A stretch of DNA of 32,145 nucleotides from an uncultured Paracoccaceae bacterium (lineage in GTDB: Bacteria; Pseudomonadota; Alphaproteobacteria; Rhodobacterales; Rhodobacteraceae): NCBI GenBank assembly GCA_937924905.1, contig CALDUK010000029.1, positions 1 to 32,145 of the forward strand, in the 5' to 3' direction. The notes under the pieces are model-generated. The model did no database searches, was not told the origin of the DNA, and saw nothing but the letters and a program-made list of their open reading frames with translations. Positions 23,916-32,145 of the stretch are shown in pieces. Made by a program: the position numbers and the translations under genes. How positions within the stretch are numbered: the first letter of the stretch is position 1; the number at the start of each line of letters is the position of its first letter.

Positions 23916-24983
23916 ATGGCACTTCCCGTCGAAACACAGGTCAAATACTGGGGCATTGCGACAGCGGTGTTTTTGCTGGTCATGTGGGCGCTTGGCGACG
24001 TCATTCTGCCGTTTGTCCTTGGAATGGCCCTGGCCTATTGCCTGGACCCGATTGCCGATTGGCTGGAAAGCCACGGATTTTCGCGCGGCTGGGCCACCGG
24101 GATCATCACGTTCTTCGCCATGCTGTTGTTTGTTCTGGCTGCGCTTTTGTTCGTGCCTTTGTTGCTGGGGCAGGCGGCGGGACTGATCGAAGTCGCCCCC
24201 GAAGTGGCCAGCAATCTGCAAACCGCCATGACCGAAAGATTTCCTGAACTGGGTGACGCCAATTCCACCATCCGCCGATCGCTTGCGACGCTGGGCGACA
24301 CGATCCGGGACCGGGGAGATGAACTTTTGAACGCCGCATTGGCCAGTTTCTCGGGCCTTGTGAATGCGGTCGTGTTGTTCGTGATCGTGCCGGTTGTCGC
24401 CTTTTATCTGCTGTACGACTGGGATCGCATGATTGCGCGGATTGATGCGCTTTTGCCCCGTGACCACGCCCCGGTGGTCCGCGACCTGGCCAGCCAGATT
24501 GACCGCACCATGGCAGGTTTCGTGCGAGGGCAGGGTACGGTTTGTTTGATCCTTGGCATTTATTATGCCGTGGCGCTGATGGCCGTCGGGCTGAACTTTG
24601 GCCTGATCATCGGCTTTATCGCAGGCGCGCTTACCTTCATCCCTTATGTCGGCGCGCTGGTCGGCGGGCTCCTTGCCCTAGGCCTTGCGCTTTTTCAGTT
24701 CTGGGGCGACTGGCTGTGGATCGCGCTGGTCTGGGCCATTTTCCAATCTGGCCAGTTTGTGGAAGGCAACATCCTGACCCCGCGCCTTGTCGGCTCGTCT
24801 GTCGGCCTGCATCCCGTGTGGCTGATCTTTTCGCTGTCGGCCTTTGGCGCAATGTTCGGCTTTGTCGGCCTGTTGGTCGCGGTGCCGGTTGCGGCCATGA
24901 TTGGCGTGCTGGTCCGCTTTGCCATCGACCAGTATAAAACCAGCCGTCTGTACAAGGGGCTGGCCGAACAGGACCCGGACTGA
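23916..24983 (+). CDS. AI-2E/PerM family membrane permease
   Basis: A 355-residue inner-membrane protein with about eight hydrophobic segments. The first two are WGIATAVFLLVMWALGDV and ILPFVLGMALAYCLDPIADWL; a long periplasmic or amphipathic stretch (about 95-145) follows, then further helices with the family's FVRGQGTVCLILGIYY (about 203-218) and NILTPRLVGSSVGLHPVWLIF. The family was named after a proposed autoinducer-2 exporter, but most members have no proven substrate. I chose ATG 23916; the frame is open back to 22461 but that part is antisense to proS. Its stop overlaps the TfoX ATG by one base, and hda follows. Linkage of perM and hda is also seen in enterobacteria. Confidence 0.92.
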   Translation: MALPVETQVKYWGIATAVFLLVMWALGDVILPFVLGMALAYCLDPIADWLESHGFSRGWATGIITFFAMLLFVLAALLFVPLLLGQAAGLIEVAPEVASNLQTAMTERFPELGDANSTIRRSLATLGDTIRDRGDELLNAALASFSGLVNAVVLFVIVPVVAFYLLYDWDRMIARIDALLPRDHAPVVRDLASQIDRTMAGFVRGQGTVCLILGIYYAVALMAVGLNFGLIIGFIAGALTFIPYVGALVGGLLALGLALFQFWGDWLWIALVWAIFQSGQFVEGNILTPRLVGSSVGLHPVWLIFSLSAFGAMFGFVGLLVAVPVAAMIGVLVRFAIDQYKTSRLYKGLAEQDPD

Positions 24984-25309
24984 TGGCGGTCAGCGACGCG
25001 CAGATCGCGATGGTCGAAGACCTGTTCCACGACATCGGGCCGCTGACGACGCGCAAGATGTTCGGCGGCCTCGGCATTTATGCGAACGGCACCATCTTTG
25101 CCATCCTGATGTCAGACGGGGTGCTCAAGCTGAAAGGCGCAGGGGCCATGGCCGATGTCTTTGACGCCGAAGGCTGGACACGCTGGACCTATCAGCGCGA
25201 CGGCGCCCAGACGGTCACCGCCATGCCCTATTGGTCGCTGCCAGAGTCGCTTCTGGATGACCCCGAACAGGCCAGCCACTGGGCCCGCCGCGCTTTGGAC
25301 GCGCTCTGA
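24983..25309 (+). CDS. TfoX N-terminal domain protein
   Basis: A 108-residue single-domain protein. The family core is IGPLTTRKMFGGLGIYANGTIFAILMSDGVLKLKG (about residues 18-52). In Haemophilus and Vibrio the TfoX/Sxy N-terminal domain belongs to a competence regulator; stand-alone copies like this one, lacking the C-terminal domain, have no established role. It sits between the AI-2E-type permease (one-base TGATG overlap) and hda (3-bp gap), so the three are translated from one message. Position suggests a housekeeping role rather than competence, but no function can be assigned. Confidence 0.87.
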   Translation: MAVSDAQIAMVEDLFHDIGPLTTRKMFGGLGIYANGTIFAILMSDGVLKLKGAGAMADVFDAEGWTRWTYQRDGAQTVTAMPYWSLPESLLDDPEQASHWARRALDAL

Positions 25310-25312
25310 TCC

Positions 25313-25981
25313 ATGGCCCGCCAACTGACCTTCGATCTGCCTGTGCGCGAAAGCCGCAAACGCGGCGACTTTTTTGTCAGCGACGCCAACGCGCTTGCCG
25401 TCGCCCGGCTTGATGCCGTTGAAACCTGGCCCAACCGCAAGCTTGTCCTGGTCGGTCCCGAAGGCGCGGGCAAAACCCATCTGGCCCATGTCTGGGCTGA
25501 ACAAAACGACGCTACGCTGGGCACGGTCGGCGGGCTTTTGTCCTCGGACATCCCCGGTCTGGACCACCCGATTGCGCTTGAAGTTCCCGATAGAATGAAC
25601 CCCCGCGAAGAAGAAGCCCTGTTTCACACCCACAACCACATGCAATCAAGTCTGTTGCCGCTTTTGTTGATCGCGCGAACCCCGCCCGCGCAATGGTCGC
25701 TGGGACTGCCCGACCTCAAAAGCCGGATGGAGGCAACCGACACCGTGCGCGTCAATGCGCCCGATGACGCGCTTTTGGCCGCCGTCATGGTCAAACAATT
25801 CTCGGACCGTCAGCTTGCCGTCGCGCCGCAGGTCATCGACTGGCTGATCCGCAACATGAACCGGTCGTTTGCCAGCGCCCAGTCTCTTGTCGATGCGCTG
25901 GACAAGACATCGCTGGCCGAAGGCCGCGCGGTCACCCGCCCGCTGGCACAAAAAGTTCTGTCCACCCTTGACGGCGAATAG
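25313..25981 (+). CDS. hda: DnaA-related AAA protein HdaA (regulatory inactivation of DnaA)
   Basis: A 222-residue homologue of the DnaA AAA domain. The N-terminal QLTFDLP (residues 4-10) matches the short beta-clamp-binding motif of Hda proteins, which dock on the DNA-loaded clamp and promote hydrolysis of DnaA-bound ATP to prevent over-initiation. Walker A is GPEGAGKTH (about 45-53). The Walker B region reads IALEVPDRM and lacks the usual paired acids. The box VII-like LPDLKSRMEATDTVRV carries the expected arginine finger. The C-terminal lid includes NRSFASAQSLVDALDK. It ends the permease-TfoX-hda unit; ppk follows after 106 bp. Confidence 0.92.
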   Translation: MARQLTFDLPVRESRKRGDFFVSDANALAVARLDAVETWPNRKLVLVGPEGAGKTHLAHVWAEQNDATLGTVGGLLSSDIPGLDHPIALEVPDRMNPREEEALFHTHNHMQSSLLPLLLIARTPPAQWSLGLPDLKSRMEATDTVRVNAPDDALLAAVMVKQFSDRQLAVAPQVIDWLIRNMNRSFASAQSLVDALDKTSLAEGRAVTRPLAQKVLSTLDGE

Positions 25982-26047
25982 TCCGTGAATACCTGCATTG
26001 CATGCCCGAAACGCAAACTGGACAAACACCCGTCAAACACGCGATAC

Positions 26048-26065
26048 CTGTCATTCTCACGTCAC
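26048..26065 (+). promoter_or_regulatory. Pho-box-like site upstream of ppk
   Basis: CTGTCAT, a 4-bp gap and ACGTCAC form an 18-bp element with the 7-4-7 layout of a PhoB box. The first half matches the consensus CTGTCAT exactly; the second keeps the GTCA core. It ends 22 bp before the preferred ppk ATG, so it could place PhoB at the -35 position. No convincing -10 box follows, and the predicted start of transcription would fall near the ATG, which leaves the exact geometry uncertain. Confidence 0.5.
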
Positions 26066-26087
26066 AATTGATTGCGAAATGAACCCA

Positions 26088-28262
26088 ATGACAGTGGTGA
26101 GCGATTTTCTCAAGGCTGCGCCTGTCCCCGCCCTCAGGCTGGACGACAAGGATTTCGACGGCCCCGACCGGTTTATCAACCGCGAACTGTCCTGGCTTGC
26201 CTTCAACTGGCGCGTGCTGGAAGAAGCCCAGAACCCCGGCGTGCCGCTTTTGGAACGCCTGCGCTTTTTGTCGATCTCGGCCACCAATCTTGACGAATTT
26301 TACACCGTCCGCGTCGCGGGCCTGCGCGAATTGGCGGATGCGGGCAACACCACGCCTGCGGCGGATGGCCTGACACCTGCCAAACAGCTTATCCGCATCA
26401 ACGCCGATGCCCGTAAACTGCTCGAACGCCAGCAAGAAGTCTGGTCAGAACTGCAACACGAACTGGCCGCCGCTGGCATTGTGCTGGAAGCGCGCGACAC
26501 TCTGCAAGACAGCGACCGCGCCTACCTCGAAGAGGTCTTCCTCTCACAGGTCTTCCCCATTCTGTCGCCCTTGGCCATCGACCCCGCGCATCCGTTCCCC
26601 TTCATCGCCAACGAAGGCTATTCGCTGGCGCTCGAACTGAAACGCATATCCGACAAACGCCCGCTTAGGGCGCTCTTGCCGATCCCGCATCAGATTGACC
26701 GCTTTGTGCCTCTGCCAGCGACCTCAGGCCACCGCTTCCTGCCGCTCGAAGAACTGCTGCTCTTGCATCTCGACCGGTTGTTCCCGGGCTACAAGATGAC
26801 AGGGTGTTGTTCGTTCCGCGTGCTGCGCGACAGCGACCTGGAACTGGAAGAAGAAGCCGAAGACCTGGTGCGCGAATTTGAAGTCGCCCTCAAACGCCGC
26901 CGCCGGGGCGAGGTGATCCGCATGACCATGTCCACCGGCGTGCCAACCGCGCTGCGTGATGTGATCATGGAAGCGCTCGATATCGACGACACCGAAGTCG
27001 TCGAACTGGCGGGCGTCATCGGGCTGGCCGACCTGTCCGAACTGGTGCTTGAAGATCGTCCCGATCTGCTTTGGCCACCCTTTCAGCAGCGCGTCCCCGA
27101 ACGGGTTCAGGACCATGACGGCGATATGTTCGCGGCCATCCGGCAAAAGGACATGCTGCTGCACCACCCGTATGAAACCTTCGACATGGTGGTCCGCTTC
27201 CTGCGCCAAGCGGCCGCCGACCCGAATGTACTGGCGATCAAGCAAACGCTCTACCGCACCAGCCGCAACAGCCCGATTGTCTCGGCGCTGTGCGAAGCCG
27301 CCGAAGACGGCAAATCGGTCACCGCACTGGTCGAATTGAAAGCCCGCTTTGACGAAGCCGCCAATATCCGCCAATCCCGAAGACTGGAACGCGCCGGCGC
27401 GCATGTGGTCTATGGCTTTCTGAACTACAAAACACACGCCAAGATCAGTACGGTTGTCCGCCGCGAAGGCGACAAGCTGGTCACCTATACCCATTTCGGC
27501 ACCGGCAATTACCACCCGATCACGGCGCGCTTCTATACCGATCTCAGCTTGTTCACCTGCGACGCCGCGCTGGGCCGCGACGCAACCAAAGTGTTCAACT
27601 ACCTCTCGGGCTATGCCGAGCCGCAGGACATGGAAAACCTGTCGATCTCGCCCATGACGATGAAAACCACGCTGTTGACGCGTATCGCCGAAGAAGCCGA
27701 AAACGCGCTGGCGGGCAAACCGGCGGCCATCTGGGCCAAGATGAACTCGCTTATCGAACCCGATGTGATCGACGCGCTCTATCTGGCCAGCCAGGCAGGC
27801 GTCAAGATTGACCTCGTGGTCCGTGGCATCTGCGGTCTGCGCCCCGGGGTCAAAGGGCTGTCCGACAATATCCGCGTCAAATCCATCGTCGGCCGGTTTC
27901 TGGAACACAGCCGCATTGTCTGTTTCGCGGCTGGTCATGGGTTGCCGCATAAAAAGGCGCGGGTCTATATCTCCAGCGCCGACTGGATGGGCCGCAACCT
28001 GAACCGGCGCGTCGAAACACTGGTCGAATGCCACAACCCCACGGTGAAGGCTCAGATCACCAGTCAGATCATGGCCGCAAACCTCGCTGATGTGGCGCAA
28101 AGCTGGGTCCTTCGGCCTGACGGCAGCTATGACCGCATGGCCATGCCTGACGGCGAAATGGCCTTCAACTGCCACCGGTTCTTCATGGAAAACCCGTCCT
28201 TGTCCGGGCGCGGCACCGCAGGCGCCAAAGATGTGCCCGAACTGACCCACAGCCCAGACTAG
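26088..28262 (+). CDS. ppk: Polyphosphate kinase 1
   Basis: A 724-residue enzyme that reversibly makes polyphosphate from ATP at the inner membrane. The N-terminal domain starts [19 protein letters not shown], then [20 protein letters not shown]. The two phospholipase-D-like catalytic domains carry the histidines expected for the phospho-enzyme: H450 in NYKTHAKIS and H607 in [33 protein letters not shown] lies between them. I chose ATG 26088 ([10 protein letters not shown]) over in-frame ATGs at 26079 and 25998 because the upstream codons overlap the Pho-box-like site; none has a clear Shine-Dalgarno sequence. The ppx gene follows after 118 bp, so synthesis and breakdown of polyphosphate are linked. 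Confidence 0.95.
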   Translation: MTVVSDFLKAAPVPALRLDDKDFDGPDRFINRELSWLAFNWRVLEEAQNPGVPLLERLRFLSISATNLDEFYTVRVAGLRELADAGNTTPAADGLTPAKQLIRINADARKLLERQQEVWSELQHELAAAGIVLEARDTLQDSDRAYLEEVFLSQVFPILSPLAIDPAHPFPFIANEGYSLALELKRISDKRPLRALLPIPHQIDRFVPLPATSGHRFLPLEELLLLHLDRLFPGYKMTGCCSFRVLRDSDLELEEEAEDLVREFEVALKRRRRGEVIRMTMSTGVPTALRDVIMEALDIDDTEVVELAGVIGLADLSELVLEDRPDLLWPPFQQRVPERVQDHDGDMFAAIRQKDMLLHHPYETFDMVVRFLRQAAADPNVLAIKQTLYRTSRNSPIVSALCEAAEDGKSVTALVELKARFDEAANIRQSRRLERAGAHVVYGFLNYKTHAKISTVVRREGDKLVTYTHFGTGNYHPITARFYTDLSLFTCDAALGRDATKVFNYLSGYAEPQDMENLSISPMTMKTTLLTRIAEEAENALAGKPAAIWAKMNSLIEPDVIDALYLASQAGVKIDLVVRGICGLRPGVKGLSDNIRVKSIVGRFLEHSRIVCFAAGHGLPHKKARVYISSADWMGRNLNRRVETLVECHNPTVKAQITSQIMAANLADVAQSWVLRPDGSYDRMAMPDGEMAFNCHRFFMENPSLSGRGTAGAKDVPELTHSPD

Positions 28263-28342
28263 GGGGGGGCTTGTCGCGGCCAGCCAGGCCAGACCGGCCA
28301 GACGACGCGCGCGCAGAACAACCCGTTGCGCAAAACCACGAA

Positions 28343-28362
28343 TTTGTGCAAACCTGCACAAA
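28343..28362. promoter_or_regulatory. Perfect inverted repeat before ppx
   Basis: TTTGTGCA, AACC and TGCACAAA form a perfect 8+8 inverted repeat ending 18 bp before the ppx ATG. It lies in the 118-bp ppk-ppx gap (28263-28380). The rest of that gap holds a G-run of eight bases at 28262-28269 and three copies of GGCCAG at an exact 9-bp period (28278, 28287, 28296). No T-run follows the palindrome, so it is not an intrinsic terminator. It may be an operator giving ppx separate control, or a leader hairpin affecting ppx translation. Confidence 0.5.
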
Positions 28363-28380
28363 GACGACCTGGGGACATCC

Positions 28381-29925
28381 ATGGACTTGGCCAGCTCTGG
28401 CGAAAGCGAAGATTGGGGGCCTTTCGGTCAGCCGCTGTTCGACGATCCGTCGTCGCGGGCGCTGGCGCGCGTCGGCGTTTTGGACGTCGGGTCCAACTCG
28501 GTCCGCATGGTTGTCTTCGACGGCGCAGCCCGCAGCCCGGCCTATTTCTTCAATGAAAAAGTCATGGCAGGGCTCGGCGCGGGCATGGCCGACACAGGCC
28601 GGCTGAACGAACAGGGCCGCGAACGCGCGCTGGCCGCGATCAAACGGTTCCAGCTTCTGGCCGAAACCATGGGCATCGCCCCGCTGACCGCCGTGGCCAC
28701 CGCAGCCGTGCGCGAAGCCGAAGACGGCCCCGAGTTTCGCGAAGACGTATTGCGCGAAACCGGTTTGCGCCTTTGGGTCATCGACGGCGAAGAAGAAGCG
28801 CGGCTTTCAGCCCAAGGCGTGCTTTTGGGCTGGCCGGGCGCCGAAGGTCTGGTCTGCGACATTGGTGGGTCTTCCATGGAACTGGCCGAGCTGACCGGTG
28901 GCAAAGTCGGCAAATGCATCTCGACCAAACTTGGCCCACAACGCCTGATGACGGTGAAGGGCGGCAAGAAAAGCCGCAAGGCCGCCATCCAGTCGGGTGT
29001 GCGCGAACTGGTCAAAACCATGGACCGCGATTGCAAACGTCTCTTTCTGGTGGGCGGATCGTGGCGCGCCATCGCTCGCATAGACATGGACCGTCTCGGC
29101 TATCCGCTGACCGTCCTGCATGAATACCGGATGAGCCGTAAGGCGCTCTATCGCACCATCGACCATATTCAGGACACGCCCATCGAAGAATTGCGCGCCC
29201 GCACCGGCATCGGCGAAAGCCGCATGGCGCTGGTGCCGATTGCCGCCCAAGTGCTGAAAGAACTGCTGCGCGAACTCAAACCCGGCGATATCGCCATCTC
29301 GGGCTATGGCATCCGCGAAGGTATGCTTTACCAGCACATGCCGCAAAACATCCGCGACCGCGATCCGCTGATCGAAGCCTGCCGGTTTGCCGAAAAGAAA
29401 GACGCCCGCATCCCGGGCTTTGGCCGCAGGCTCTATGATTTTGTCAACCCGCTGTTCACCGCGCGCAACGCGCCCGACGCCCGCCTGATCAAAGCCGCCT
29501 GCCTGTTGCATGACGTCAGCTGGCGCGCCCATCCCGACTACCGGCACGAGGTCTGCTTTGACGAAGTCACGCGCGCCAATCTGGGCGGCATGACCCACCG
29601 CGAACGCATCTTCCTTGGGGTGGCCCTGCTGCATCGCTACAAAAATTCCCGCGACGGCTCACGGTTCACGCCGCTCTTTGAATTGATCGACGACGACACG
29701 CTGCGCTGGGCTGAAATTCTAGGCAAAGCCATGCGCTTTGGCGCCATGCTGACCGCCTCGGAAGATCAGGCGATGGGCGAGTTGCGCTGTTTCGCCAAGA
29801 AACAGCGCCTGGAATTGCGGCTGGCCCCCGGCACGCGCGATCTCTTTGGCGAAGTCGCCGAAGCCCGGCTGACCGCGCTGGCAGGCGCTCTGGGCGCGGC
29901 CGATGTGGTGGTCAAAGGGCGCTGA
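28381..29925 (+). CDS. ppx: Exopolyphosphatase (Ppx/GppA family)
   Basis: A 514-residue phosphatase of the sugar-kinase/actin-like superfamily that removes terminal phosphates from polyphosphate, and perhaps also the gamma-phosphate of pppGpp. The first nucleotide/phosphate motif is VGVLDVGSNSVRMVVFDG (about 31-48), and the second is VCDIGGSSMELAEL (about 158-171). The C-terminal part (about 320-510) contains an HD-like helical region with KAACLLHDVSWRAHPDYRHE. The size lies between the two common types. It follows ppk on the same strand after 118 bp. The leader holds an inverted repeat, so it may be expressed partly on its own. It ends 3 bp from the convergent small exported gene. Confidence 0.94.
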   Translation: MDLASSGESEDWGPFGQPLFDDPSSRALARVGVLDVGSNSVRMVVFDGAARSPAYFFNEKVMAGLGAGMADTGRLNEQGRERALAAIKRFQLLAETMGIAPLTAVATAAVREAEDGPEFREDVLRETGLRLWVIDGEEEARLSAQGVLLGWPGAEGLVCDIGGSSMELAELTGGKVGKCISTKLGPQRLMTVKGGKKSRKAAIQSGVRELVKTMDRDCKRLFLVGGSWRAIARIDMDRLGYPLTVLHEYRMSRKALYRTIDHIQDTPIEELRARTGIGESRMALVPIAAQVLKELLRELKPGDIAISGYGIREGMLYQHMPQNIRDRDPLIEACRFAEKKDARIPGFGRRLYDFVNPLFTARNAPDARLIKAACLLHDVSWRAHPDYRHEVCFDEVTRANLGGMTHRERIFLGVALLHRYKNSRDGSRFTPLFELIDDDTLRWAEILGKAMRFGAMLTASEDQAMGELRCFAKKQRLELRLAPGTRDLFGEVAEARLTALAGALGAADVVVKGR

Positions 29926-29928
29926 TCC

Positions 29929-30204
29929 CTAAAGCTCGACGTCGCCACCCGGGTCGCCCAACTCCTCAGCCGTTTTCCGGCGAATGATAATATCCCCGTT
30001 CGGCAAAATCTCGGGCGCATGATAGGCGTTCAAATCCTCGACAAAGCCCTGCAAATCGTCAATCGCAGGCTCCATCTCGGCCATGAACCCTTGCATAAAC
30101 AACCGCAACGCTTCGGTCATCAGATCCCGCCCACGATCGCTGTCGTCCTCTGCCAGGGCAGGGGATACGCTCAGGAACATGCTTAAAATCAAGACGTGTT
30201 TCAT
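29929..30204 (-). CDS. Small exported hypothetical protein
   Basis: A 91-residue protein with a clear signal peptide (MKHVLILSMFLSVSPALA, cleavage near ALA-ED), leaving a mature form of about 73 residues. The mature protein is acidic, with a predicted amphipathic helix (LMTEALRLFMQGFMAEMEPAIDDLQGFVEDLNAY), then EILPNGDIIIRRK and an acidic tail. No cysteine, lipobox or catalytic motif is seen. I recognise no named domain. The composition and signal make a real gene likely even though it is short. It has no strong Shine-Dalgarno sequence. It converges on ppx with a 3-bp gap and lies upstream of nothing on its strand. Confidence 0.7.
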   Translation of the reverse strand: MKHVLILSMFLSVSPALAEDDSDRGRDLMTEALRLFMQGFMAEMEPAIDDLQGFVEDLNAYHAPEILPNGDIIIRRKTAEELGDPGGDVEL

Positions 30205-30243
30205 GGGGTCAGTCTATCAAATCTGCCCCAAAACCTCAAACAG

Positions 30244-30295
30244 CCTTCTTTCTGGCCCAAATATCCCGAGGGGTGTGGGGAGCAGCGCTCCCCAC
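30244..30295. repeat. Dispersed intergenic repeat, copy 2 (downstream of argF)
   Basis: The core CCTTCTTTCTGGCCCAAATATCCC (30244-30267) followed by GAGGGG matches copy 1 at 18861-18887 in its CTTCTT, GG and AAATATCCCG positions. It is followed by GTGGGGAGC-AGC-GCTCCCCAC (30275-30295), a 9-bp perfect stem with the same AGC loop as copy 1. It lies 12 bp from the argF stop and, on the argF transcript, is read hairpin first. It fills most of the 103-bp gap between argF and the small exported gene. Confidence 0.7.
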
Positions 30296-30307
30296 GAAAC
30301 AAACGCC

Positions 30308-31231
30308 TCAAACCCCCAGACACCACCGCATAATTGCCTTTTGCGCATGCAACCGGTTCTCGGCCTCGTCAAAGATCACACTGTTCGGGCCATCCATAAC
30401 CGCATTCGTCGCTTCTTCGCCGCGATGGGCGGGCAGGCAATGCATGAACAACGCATCCGGGTTGGCATGCGTCATCAATTCGGCAGTCACCTGATAGGGG
30501 CGCAACTGGTTGTGGCGGCGTTCCTTCGCGGTCTGGGTGTCATGCATCGAAACCCAGGTGTCGGTCAGCACCAGATCGGCACCCTGAACGGCCAGGTTCG
30601 GATCGCGCACAATCTCAACGGGACGTCCGCGCGACGCCGCATACTCCAGAACCGCGCGTTCCGGGTCCAGCGTTTCGGGGCCCGAAAACACCATATCAAA
30701 GCCGAATTGAGCCGCCGCCTGCGCAAAGCTGGCAAACACATTGTTCCCATCCCCGCACCAGACCACACGCTTGCCCGCAATCGGGCCGCGATGCTCCTCA
30801 AAGGTCATGACATCGGCCATGATCTGGCAAGGATGGCTGCGGTTCGTCAGCCCGTTGATCACCGGGACGGTCGCGTTTTCGGCCAGCTCCAGCAAGCTCT
30901 CTTCCTCAAAGGTGCGGATCATCACCAGATCGACATAGCGCGACAACACCCGAGCGGTGTCCGCAATCGTCTCGCCATGGCCCAGCTGCATCTCGGACCC
31001 GGTCAACACCAAAGTGTCGCCCCCCATCTGGCGCACGCCCACATCGAAAGACACCCGCGTCCGCGTCGATGGTTTCTCAAAGATCAGCGCCACAATCCGC
31101 CCGTCCAGCGGTCGGTCCGCATCGCGCACACCCTTCGGCTGACCCGCGCGCCTGGTCTTCATCTCCACGGCCATATCAAGAATGGCGCGCAATTCCGCCG
31201 GATCGGTTTTGTGAATATCCAAAAAATGCAT
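30308..31231 (-). CDS. argF: Ornithine carbamoyltransferase
   Basis: A 307-residue cytosolic enzyme that joins ornithine and carbamoyl phosphate to give citrulline in arginine synthesis. The carbamoyl phosphate loop is S55-T-R-T-R59, the HPCQ motif is at 133-136, and the ornithine side has DTWVSM and [10 protein letters not shown] near the C-terminus. The length and motifs fit the anabolic enzyme. It starts 5 bp after the end of argD on the same strand, so argD-argF form an operon, the common alphaproteobacterial order. The dispersed hairpin repeat lies 12 bp beyond its stop and may end the transcript. Confidence 0.96.
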   Translation of the reverse strand: MHFLDIHKTDPAELRAILDMAVEMKTRRAGQPKGVRDADRPLDGRIVALIFEKPSTRTRVSFDVGVRQMGGDTLVLTGSEMQLGHGETIADTARVLSRYVDLVMIRTFEEESLLELAENATVPVINGLTNRSHPCQIMADVMTFEEHRGPIAGKRVVWCGDGNNVFASFAQAAAQFGFDMVFSGPETLDPERAVLEYAASRGRPVEIVRDPNLAVQGADLVLTDTWVSMHDTQTAKERRHNQLRPYQVTAELMTHANPDALFMHCLPAHRGEEATNAVMDGPNSVIFDEAENRLHAQKAIMRWCLGV

Positions 31232-31236
31232 GGCGC

Positions 31237-32145
31237 TTACCCCTGACCCAAAGACGTCGCCATGCGGTCCAGCCGCCGATAGGCCTCGTCAATCTCGTCG
31301 TCGCTTATGTTCAATGGCGGCAAAAGCCGCACCACATTATCCGCCGCCGGCACCACGATCACCTCATGGTCAAAGCCGGCGGCCACCACGTCGCCGGGCG
31401 CCATCTTGCACGTCAGGCCCAGCATCAGACCGGCCCCGCGCACGCCGTCGAACACCGACGGATGCGCCGCAACCAAACCTTCCAGCTTCTGACGCAACAA
31501 CCCCGCCTTGCGGTTCACCTCGGCCAGAAACGCGTCATCGGCCACAGTGGTCATCACCGCATTGCCGACAGCACAGGCCAAAGGGTTGCCCCCATAGGTC
31601 GACCCATGCGTGCCCAGCCCCATGCCCGACGCCGCCGCATCACTGGCCAGAACAGCGCCCAGCGGAAATCCTCCGCCAATGCCCTTGGCCACCATCATGA
31701 TATCCGGCGTCACACCGGCCCATTCATGGGCAAACAGTTTTCCGGTCCGACCAATGCCACATTGAACCTCGTCAAAGATCAACAAAGCCCCGGCCGCATC
31801 GCAAAGATCGCGCAGACCTTTCAGGCATTGATCCGGCACCGGCACAATGCCGCCTTCACCCTGAACCGGTTCGATCATCACCGCGCAGGTTTTGTCGGTG
31901 ATCGCGGCTTGCAAGGCCTCGTGATCGCCGAAAGCCACTTGTTTGAACCCGGGCAACACCGGCCCAAAGCCTTTCACCATCTTTTCCGCGCCCGACGCGG
32001 CAATCGCCGCCGAAGACCGCCCGTGAAAAGCGCCGGTAAAGGCAATGATCTCAACCCGGTCCTCGCCTTTGTCCGACCAGTACTTGCGCGCCATTTTCAC
32101 GGCCAGTTCACACGCTTCGGTGCCGGAATTGGTGAAAAACACCGT
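31237..32145 (-). CDS. argD: Acetylornithine aminotransferase, C-terminal part, cut by window edge
   Basis: A PLP-dependent class III aminotransferase that makes N-acetylornithine from the semialdehyde (and may serve lysine synthesis too). The 302 visible residues run in from the right edge; the frame enters as [17 protein letters not shown], the family's cofactor-phosphate segment, so about 90 N-terminal residues are missing. [21 protein letters not shown] contains the Asp that holds the PLP ring, and [15 protein letters not shown] contains the Schiff-base lysine. The C-terminus [22 protein letters not shown] is typical. It lies 5 bp upstream of argF in one operon. Confidence 0.95.
   Translation of the reverse strand, partial: TVFFTNSGTEACELAVKMARKYWSDKGEDRVEIIAFTGAFHGRSSAAIAASGAEKMVKGFGPVLPGFKQVAFGDHEALQAAITDKTCAVMIEPVQGEGGIVPVPDQCLKGLRDLCDAAGALLIFDEVQCGIGRTGKLFAHEWAGVTPDIMMVAKGIGGGFPLGAVLASDAAASGMGLGTHGSTYGGNPLACAVGNAVMTTVADDAFLAEVNRKAGLLRQKLEGLVAAHPSVFDGVRGAGLMLGLTCKMAPGDVVAAGFDHEVIVVPAADNVVRLLPPLNISDDEIDEAYRRLDRMATSLGQG

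Noticed and set aside
26724..28382. 552-codon open frame opposite ppk
   Set aside because: It is a high-GC antisense shadow with Arg/His/Gln-rich composition and no domain; ppk on the other strand is certain.

Overview
The window looks like core chromosome of an alphaproteobacterium, most likely a marine Rhodobacteraceae (Roseobacter-group) strain. The evidence is the high GC content, a gcrA cell-cycle regulator, an hdaA-like DnaA regulator, a short (444-residue) ProRS without the large editing insertion, the cysG-DUF2849-sulfite reductase arrangement, and a membrane-anchored CycM/c552-type cytochrome c. I see no rRNA, tRNA, CRISPR array, phage gene, transposase or insertion sequence, and no obviously broken gene. 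The window cuts two genes at its edges: cysI on the left and argD on the right.

Layout, left to right. (1) 1-3064: a leftward assimilatory sulfur operon (cysG, DUF2849, cysI) diverges from an Lrp/AsnC regulator; the shared intergenic region carries three related AT-rich sites. (2) 3057-5446: a cytochrome P450 and a DUF808 membrane protein diverge from each other. (3) 5458-8503: a translationally coupled valine-degradation operon (isobutyryl-CoA dehydrogenase type, 3-hydroxyisobutyryl-CoA hydrolase, mmsB) with a good promoter overlapped by a perfect palindrome. (4) 8569-14351: the yejABEF peptide ABC importer. (5) 14521-16575: a cytochrome c with a strong intrinsic terminator, then prephenate dehydratase and a small flavin reductase on the other strand. 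(6) 16643-20349: FCD-GntR regulator, rimO, gcrA, and a tandem pair of Lin0512-family genes diverging from gcrA. (7) 20403-23801: alpha/beta hydrolase, PQQ-dependent sugar dehydrogenase and proS, all leftward. (8) 23916-29925: AI-2E-type permease, TfoX-N protein and hdaA in one tight unit, followed by ppk and ppx. (9) 29929-32145: a small exported protein, then the arginine unit argD-argF.

The genes form several standard pathways: siroheme synthesis feeding sulfite reductase, valine catabolism, polyphosphate turnover and ornithine-to-citrulline synthesis. The window is mostly housekeeping, so the less obvious content lies between genes. The main items are a hairpin that closes over the ribosome-binding site and start codon of the PQQ dehydrogenase; three phased sites in the cysG/lrp region; a palindrome on the valine-operon promoter; a Pho-box-like element before ppk; an 8-bp inverted repeat before ppx; and two copies of a dispersed hairpin-bearing repeat downstream of gcrA and argF. 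The tandem Lin0512 genes are the best uncharacterised protein pair. I did not find a clear new defence or mobile system.
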